Positions 61,476 to 64,000 of a stretch of DNA of 64,000 bases are shown one piece after another. Every line of letters begins with the position of its first letter. Position 1 is the stretch's first letter. The stretch comes from RGIG1934 sp045122895. Lineage in GTDB: Bacteria; Bacillota; Clostridia; Lachnospirales; Lachnospiraceae. The position numbers and the translations under genes were made by a program. The stretch is taken from the NCBI GenBank assembly GCA_045122895.1, contig JBGVIE010000045.1, positions 1 to 64,000 of the forward strand, read 5' to 3'. The notes beneath the pieces are model-generated. The model had not been told where the DNA came from. It did no database searches and saw nothing but the letters and a program-made list of their open reading frames with translations.

Positions 61476-62489
61476 ATGGAACAGGTTACAGTTATTATAC
61501 CTAATTGGAACGGAATGAAATTTTTACAGTCTTGTCTTAAATCGCTGAGTGTCCAGACATTCAGCGATTTTAAGACTGTGGTAATAGATAATGCCTCAAC
61601 AGATGGCAGTCAGGATTTTATCAGGGACAATTTTCCGGAAGTGGAAATTGTTCAGATGGATAAGAACTACGGATTTACCGGTGCGGTAAACGAGGGTATC
61701 AGGAGAACTACCACTCCTTATCTTCTGCTTTTGAATAACGATACGGAAGTAGAACCGCAATTTGTTGAAGAATTATATAAAGCTATCGAGAAAGATGATA
61801 CTATTTTCTCTGTAAGCAGCAAGATGATTAACTTCTACGACAGGTCGAAGATGGACGATGCCGGAGACTTATATACTCTTATTGGCTGGCAGGCCCAGCG
61901 GGGTGTTGCTCATCCGGTAGAGAAGTACAATAAGCCATGTGAGGTATTTTCGGCGTGTGCAGGAGCAGCCATATATCGCCGCGATGCATTTGACATAATT
62001 GGTGTGTTTGATGACATGCATTTTGCTTATCTTGAAGATATCGACGTGGGATACAGGGCAAAGATTTATGGCTACAAGAATATGTACTGTCCGACTGCTG
62101 TTGTTTATCATATGGGAAGTGCCACAACAGGAACAGGTTACAATGATTTTAAAGTAAAGATTTCGTCCAGAAATAATATATATATGATTACAAAAAATAT
62201 GCCGCTTTTACAGCTTGGCATCAATTTCTTCCCGCTTCTTGCAGGGCATATTGTTAAATATATGTATTTTAAGAAGTTTGGATTCTCTAAGGCTTACCTT
62301 GCCGGTGTGAAAGAGGGCCTGCTCACGGCATACAGATGTAACAAGGTTCCATACAAAAGTGAAAACCTGTATAATTATATAGCTATTGAGAAAGATTTAA
62401 TTAAAAATACGTTTATTTACTTTCGTGAGTATGGTATTCTAAAGAGAGAGCGAATGATGTCGAAAGAGAAGAATGGAGGTACAAATTAA
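61476..62489 (+). CDS. Glycosyltransferase family 2 (rhamnosyltransferase-like)
   Basis: 337 residues from ATG 61476, nine bases after AGGG; ATG 61467 and 61470 are alternatives. It is GT2: VTVIIPNWNG, VIDNASTDGS, the NYGFTGAVNEG segment, LLLNNDTEV (DxD-like) and LEDIDVGYRAK. The similarity to rhamnosyltransferases of RfbN/WbbL type and the adjacent rfb genes suggest it transfers L-rhamnose to a lipid-linked acceptor. Its end overlaps the next small gene (TAATG). Confidence 0.88.
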   Translation: MEQVTVIIPNWNGMKFLQSCLKSLSVQTFSDFKTVVIDNASTDGSQDFIRDNFPEVEIVQMDKNYGFTGAVNEGIRRTTTPYLLLLNNDTEVEPQFVEELYKAIEKDDTIFSVSSKMINFYDRSKMDDAGDLYTLIGWQAQRGVAHPVEKYNKPCEVFSACAGAAIYRRDAFDIIGVFDDMHFAYLEDIDVGYRAKIYGYKNMYCPTAVVYHMGSATTGTGYNDFKVKISSRNNIYMITKNMPLLQLGINFFPLLAGHIVKYMYFKKFGFSKAYLAGVKEGLLTAYRCNKVPYKSENLYNYIAIEKDLIKNTFIYFREYGILKRERMMSKEKNGGTN

Positions 62490-62656
62490 TGGATAATTTA
62501 ACATCAGGTTTTGATTTGGCTTCGGTACTTGATGAATTGAATAAGAGTAACGAGGGAAAAGATGTAGCAGGCGTTTCGGCTGATATGAGCGAAGAGATGG
62601 AAGCATCAGCAAAACGTGTGGAGGAGTACATTCTTAAGAATGCGACAGAACAGTAA
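62489..62656 (+). CDS. Small acidic protein of 55 residues
   Basis: A previously easily missed frame. Its ATG shares a base with the glycosyltransferase stop (TAATG, 62487-62491) and GGAGG lies nine bases upstream. The peptide is acidic and helical, with LASVLDELNKSN and MEASAKRVEEYIL. It has no signal or membrane segment. The next gene begins one base after its stop. Strong coupling on both sides makes it a probable real gene; its function is unknown. Confidence 0.62.
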   Translation: MDNLTSGFDLASVLDELNKSNEGKDVAGVSADMSEEMEASAKRVEEYILKNATEQ

Positions 62657-62657
62657 T

Positions 62658-63311
62658 ATGAAGTGTAGTTTTTGTGGAAATGAGTTAGAGAATGGGGCCC
62701 AGGTATGTTCTATTTGTGGGGTCAGAGTAGGTGGAGGCAGGTATGATATGGGTTCGAAACCTACGCCACCGACCCCTGAAAGATATTATAAAGAGCCGGT
62801 AGTAGGTAATGCTGAGGACAGAAAGCGATATAAGAGGCAGATACTTCCTTTTAAGATAACGGCGGGTATAGTTAACCTGGCAGCATATGGTGCATTTTTC
62901 TTTGTCATGGTAATGGGGATGATTATAGCTTATGATGAAGATAATGTGCTGTTTGGGTATGGACCGGAAATTGCAAATATCAATTTTTATTTTTTTGCAG
63001 TTATATCAGTTGTGGTTTTTGTTGCCAGTCTGGTACTGTCAATACTTGGTTTTGTGCTTCCGGCGAAGGGTGGATTAATAGCAAGTGTAATTAATTCGTC
63101 TCTGATAATAATTGCTGTATTATCAGGAGCCATACCAATGTCTGTACTTAATGACAGACTAAGCAGAATATATACAATAATATACAAAAACAGCGATGCA
63201 TATATTATTTACATTGGATTTATGACATTTGCTGTTGCGTCTATTGTATTGTGCCTTATATCATTGGTGCTTTCAATAGCAGGGCTTACAAGAAAGAAAC
63301 CTCTGGCGTAA
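62658..63311 (+). CDS. Zinc-ribbon membrane protein
   Basis: 217 residues from ATG 62658, one base after the preceding stop. An N-terminal zinc ribbon (CSFCGNELENGAQVCSIC, two CxxC pairs) precedes a proline-rich linker and about three membrane helices (near 70-100, 115-145 and 185-210). It resembles small zinc-ribbon proteins of Firmicutes with a DUF4190-like membrane part. A start at 62616 in the same frame would be unlikely since it lies inside the small gene. Function unknown. Confidence 0.75.
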   Translation: MKCSFCGNELENGAQVCSICGVRVGGGRYDMGSKPTPPTPERYYKEPVVGNAEDRKRYKRQILPFKITAGIVNLAAYGAFFFVMVMGMIIAYDEDNVLFGYGPEIANINFYFFAVISVVVFVASLVLSILGFVLPAKGGLIASVINSSLIIIAVLSGAIPMSVLNDRLSRIYTIIYKNSDAYIIYIGFMTFAVASIVLCLISLVLSIAGLTRKKPLA

Positions 63312-63327
63312 AACCAGAGGTTTTATT
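63297..63327. terminator. Bidirectional hairpin terminator
   Basis: AAACCTCTGG (63297-63306) pairs perfectly with CCAGAGGTTT (63314-63323); the T-rich tail follows on the plus strand, and on the minus strand A-rich sequence gives T residues too. The stop of the zinc-ribbon gene lies in the loop, and the convergent DUF1294 gene ends just downstream. Confidence 0.85.
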
Positions 63328-63334
63328 TTTACTT

Positions 63335-63616
63335 TTAAAATTTAATATACAGCCATATAAGTGCTGCGTACTCAAGAATGCATATTGTGGGAAATCCATA
63401 CTTGAAGTACCAGTGCTTAGTCTTGTGGTGAAATACTTTCATTCCAAGTACACCTCCGATTCCCCCGCCTGCAATAACTGCAAGGAAAAGAGTTTTCTCA
63501 GGTATTCTGTAAGCATCTTTTATTGCCTTTCTTTTGTCGATACCCATCAGAATAAATGCAACAATATTTGCAATGAGTAAATATGTAAGTAATAATTTAA
63601 ATAAAAACCTTAGCAT
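63335..63616 (-). CDS. DUF1294 membrane protein
   Basis: A 93-residue integral membrane protein with about three helices, containing GIDKRKAIKDAYRIPEKTL and GGGIGGVLGMKVFHHKTKHW, the DUF1294 signature. Function unknown. GGAGGAATAAACA precedes the ATG on the minus strand. It is convergent with the zinc-ribbon gene. Confidence 0.88.
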   Translation of the reverse strand: MLRFLFKLLLTYLLIANIVAFILMGIDKRKAIKDAYRIPEKTLFLAVIAGGGIGGVLGMKVFHHKTKHWYFKYGFPTICILEYAALIWLYIKF

Positions 63617-63685
63617 TGTTTATTCCTCCTTCATAATTAGCTGTAAACTATCATACCACTTTGAGATGACACGTACAACTAACTG

Positions 63686-63694
63686 TGATATAAT
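63686..63694 (+). promoter_or_regulatory. Extended -10 promoter of the last gene
   Basis: TGATATAAT (63686-63694), an extended -10 without a good -35 at the usual distance. It is 31 bases before ATG 63726. Confidence 0.5.
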
Positions 63695-63725
63695 TAAATA
63701 CCATTGCGATGATAGGAGACTTTAA

Positions 63726-64000
63726 ATGAATAAATATATGAAAATAATAGGTTCAATAGTTATAATGGCGCTAATTTTAGCTTTTGTATTTAATAATAAG
63801 TGTTTTGCATATGACGATGGATATAGTCTTAAGGAGTTGTATGTTGAAGATAATTACATTGATGATATGGATTCATACGAATACATTAATAAGAAGCTAG
63901 ATGATGAGCTAAAAACAAAGACAGGTATCATAAGCGAAAAGCTAGAGGAAAAGTTAAACAGTAAAGGATATTTCGATGAAGATATTGAAAGACTGGATGA
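63726..64000 (+). CDS. Exported protein, N-terminal part (partial)
   Basis: The gene runs off the window. A signal peptide (MKIIGSIVIMALILAFVF, ending near NKCFAYDD) is followed by an acidic helical region (YIDDMDSYEYINKKL, then TKTGIISEKLEEKLNSKG). AGGAG precedes the ATG. The family cannot be named from the 91 visible codons. Confidence 0.75.
   Translation, partial: MNKYMKIIGSIVIMALILAFVFNNKCFAYDDGYSLKELYVEDNYIDDMDSYEYINKKLDDELKTKTGIISEKLEEKLNSKGYFDEDIERLD

Noticed and set aside
1..64000. CRISPR array, phage genes, transposase or insertion sequence
   Set aside because: No regularly spaced repeats, no integrase or transposase motifs and no terminal inverted repeats with target duplications were found; the repeats at 21064 and 22527 do not enclose a transposase.

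Overview
The window comes from a low-GC Gram-positive anaerobe, most probably a flagellated member of the Lachnospiraceae (Clostridia). The evidence is the AT-rich composition, GGAGG-type ribosome binding sites, a tRNA-Trp T-box before the trp operon, the sporulation-associated genes ricT, spmA and spmB, a DUF342/FapA protein beside a small alarmone synthetase, a flagellin-fliS unit with sigma-28-type promoters, and a yaa-type cluster (decarboxylase-yaaR-holB-ricT-trmN6-rsmI). Genus and species cannot be fixed from the sequence alone.

Layout. 1-7.8 kb is core: the trmB end, thioredoxin, an AI-2E-type transporter gene lying between two identical inverted tRNA-Lys genes, a hypothetical gene, DUF342, relQ, a D-lactate dehydrogenase and hflK-hflC. 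7.8-10 kb holds small secreted proteins, including a broken amidase gene. 10-14.4 kb has an aconitase-family hydratase and the glycogen branching enzyme. 14.4-19 kb is a flagellar block: a 937-residue unknown protein, flagellin and FliS, with two matching sigma-28 promoters. 19-22.6 kb is an accessory patch with a frameshifted papain-like secreted protein, gene remnants, short repeats and a likely toxin/immunity pair. 22.6-28.8 kb is a T-box-controlled trp operon (E-G-CF-B-A) that lacks trpD and ends in a flavoprotein. 28.8-31.4 kb has a cell-wall amidase lipoprotein and a deletion scar joining a truncated MBOAT gene to an anti-sigma-like remnant.

From 31.5 kb the yaa-type cluster begins (decarboxylase, yaaR), is interrupted by about 14.7 kb of surface-modification genes (33.4-48.0 kb), and resumes with holB, ricT, trmN6 and rsmI. 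The intervening block encodes a glycerophosphotransferase-type enzyme, a beta-helix exoprotein, a guanylate-kinase-like protein, two adenylate-forming ligases, a GNAT, an acyl carrier protein, a dicarboxylate-type transporter, an MBOAT, an SGNH-type protein and a frameshifted Ig-like exoprotein. It looks like a variant of the dlt (D-alanylation) system that activates an acid, loads it on a carrier and esterifies a surface polymer; the acid and polymer are unknown. It is the best candidate here for an undescribed system.

51.6-52.7 kb holds spmA and spmB, unusually convergent. 52.8-62.5 kb is a rhamnose-polysaccharide locus: an RgpF-like protein with a ParB-like C-terminal part, divergent across a perfect palindrome from an ABC exporter, a second RgpF protein, the dTDP-L-rhamnose genes rfbD, rfbB, rfbA and rfbC, and a GT2 rhamnosyltransferase. 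The window ends with a small acidic protein, a zinc-ribbon membrane protein, a DUF1294 protein and the start of a secreted protein.

At least three genes for exported proteins are frameshifted (8467-9724, 19351-20248, 46772-47991). This could be real surface-gene decay or variation, or sequencing error, and raw reads would decide.
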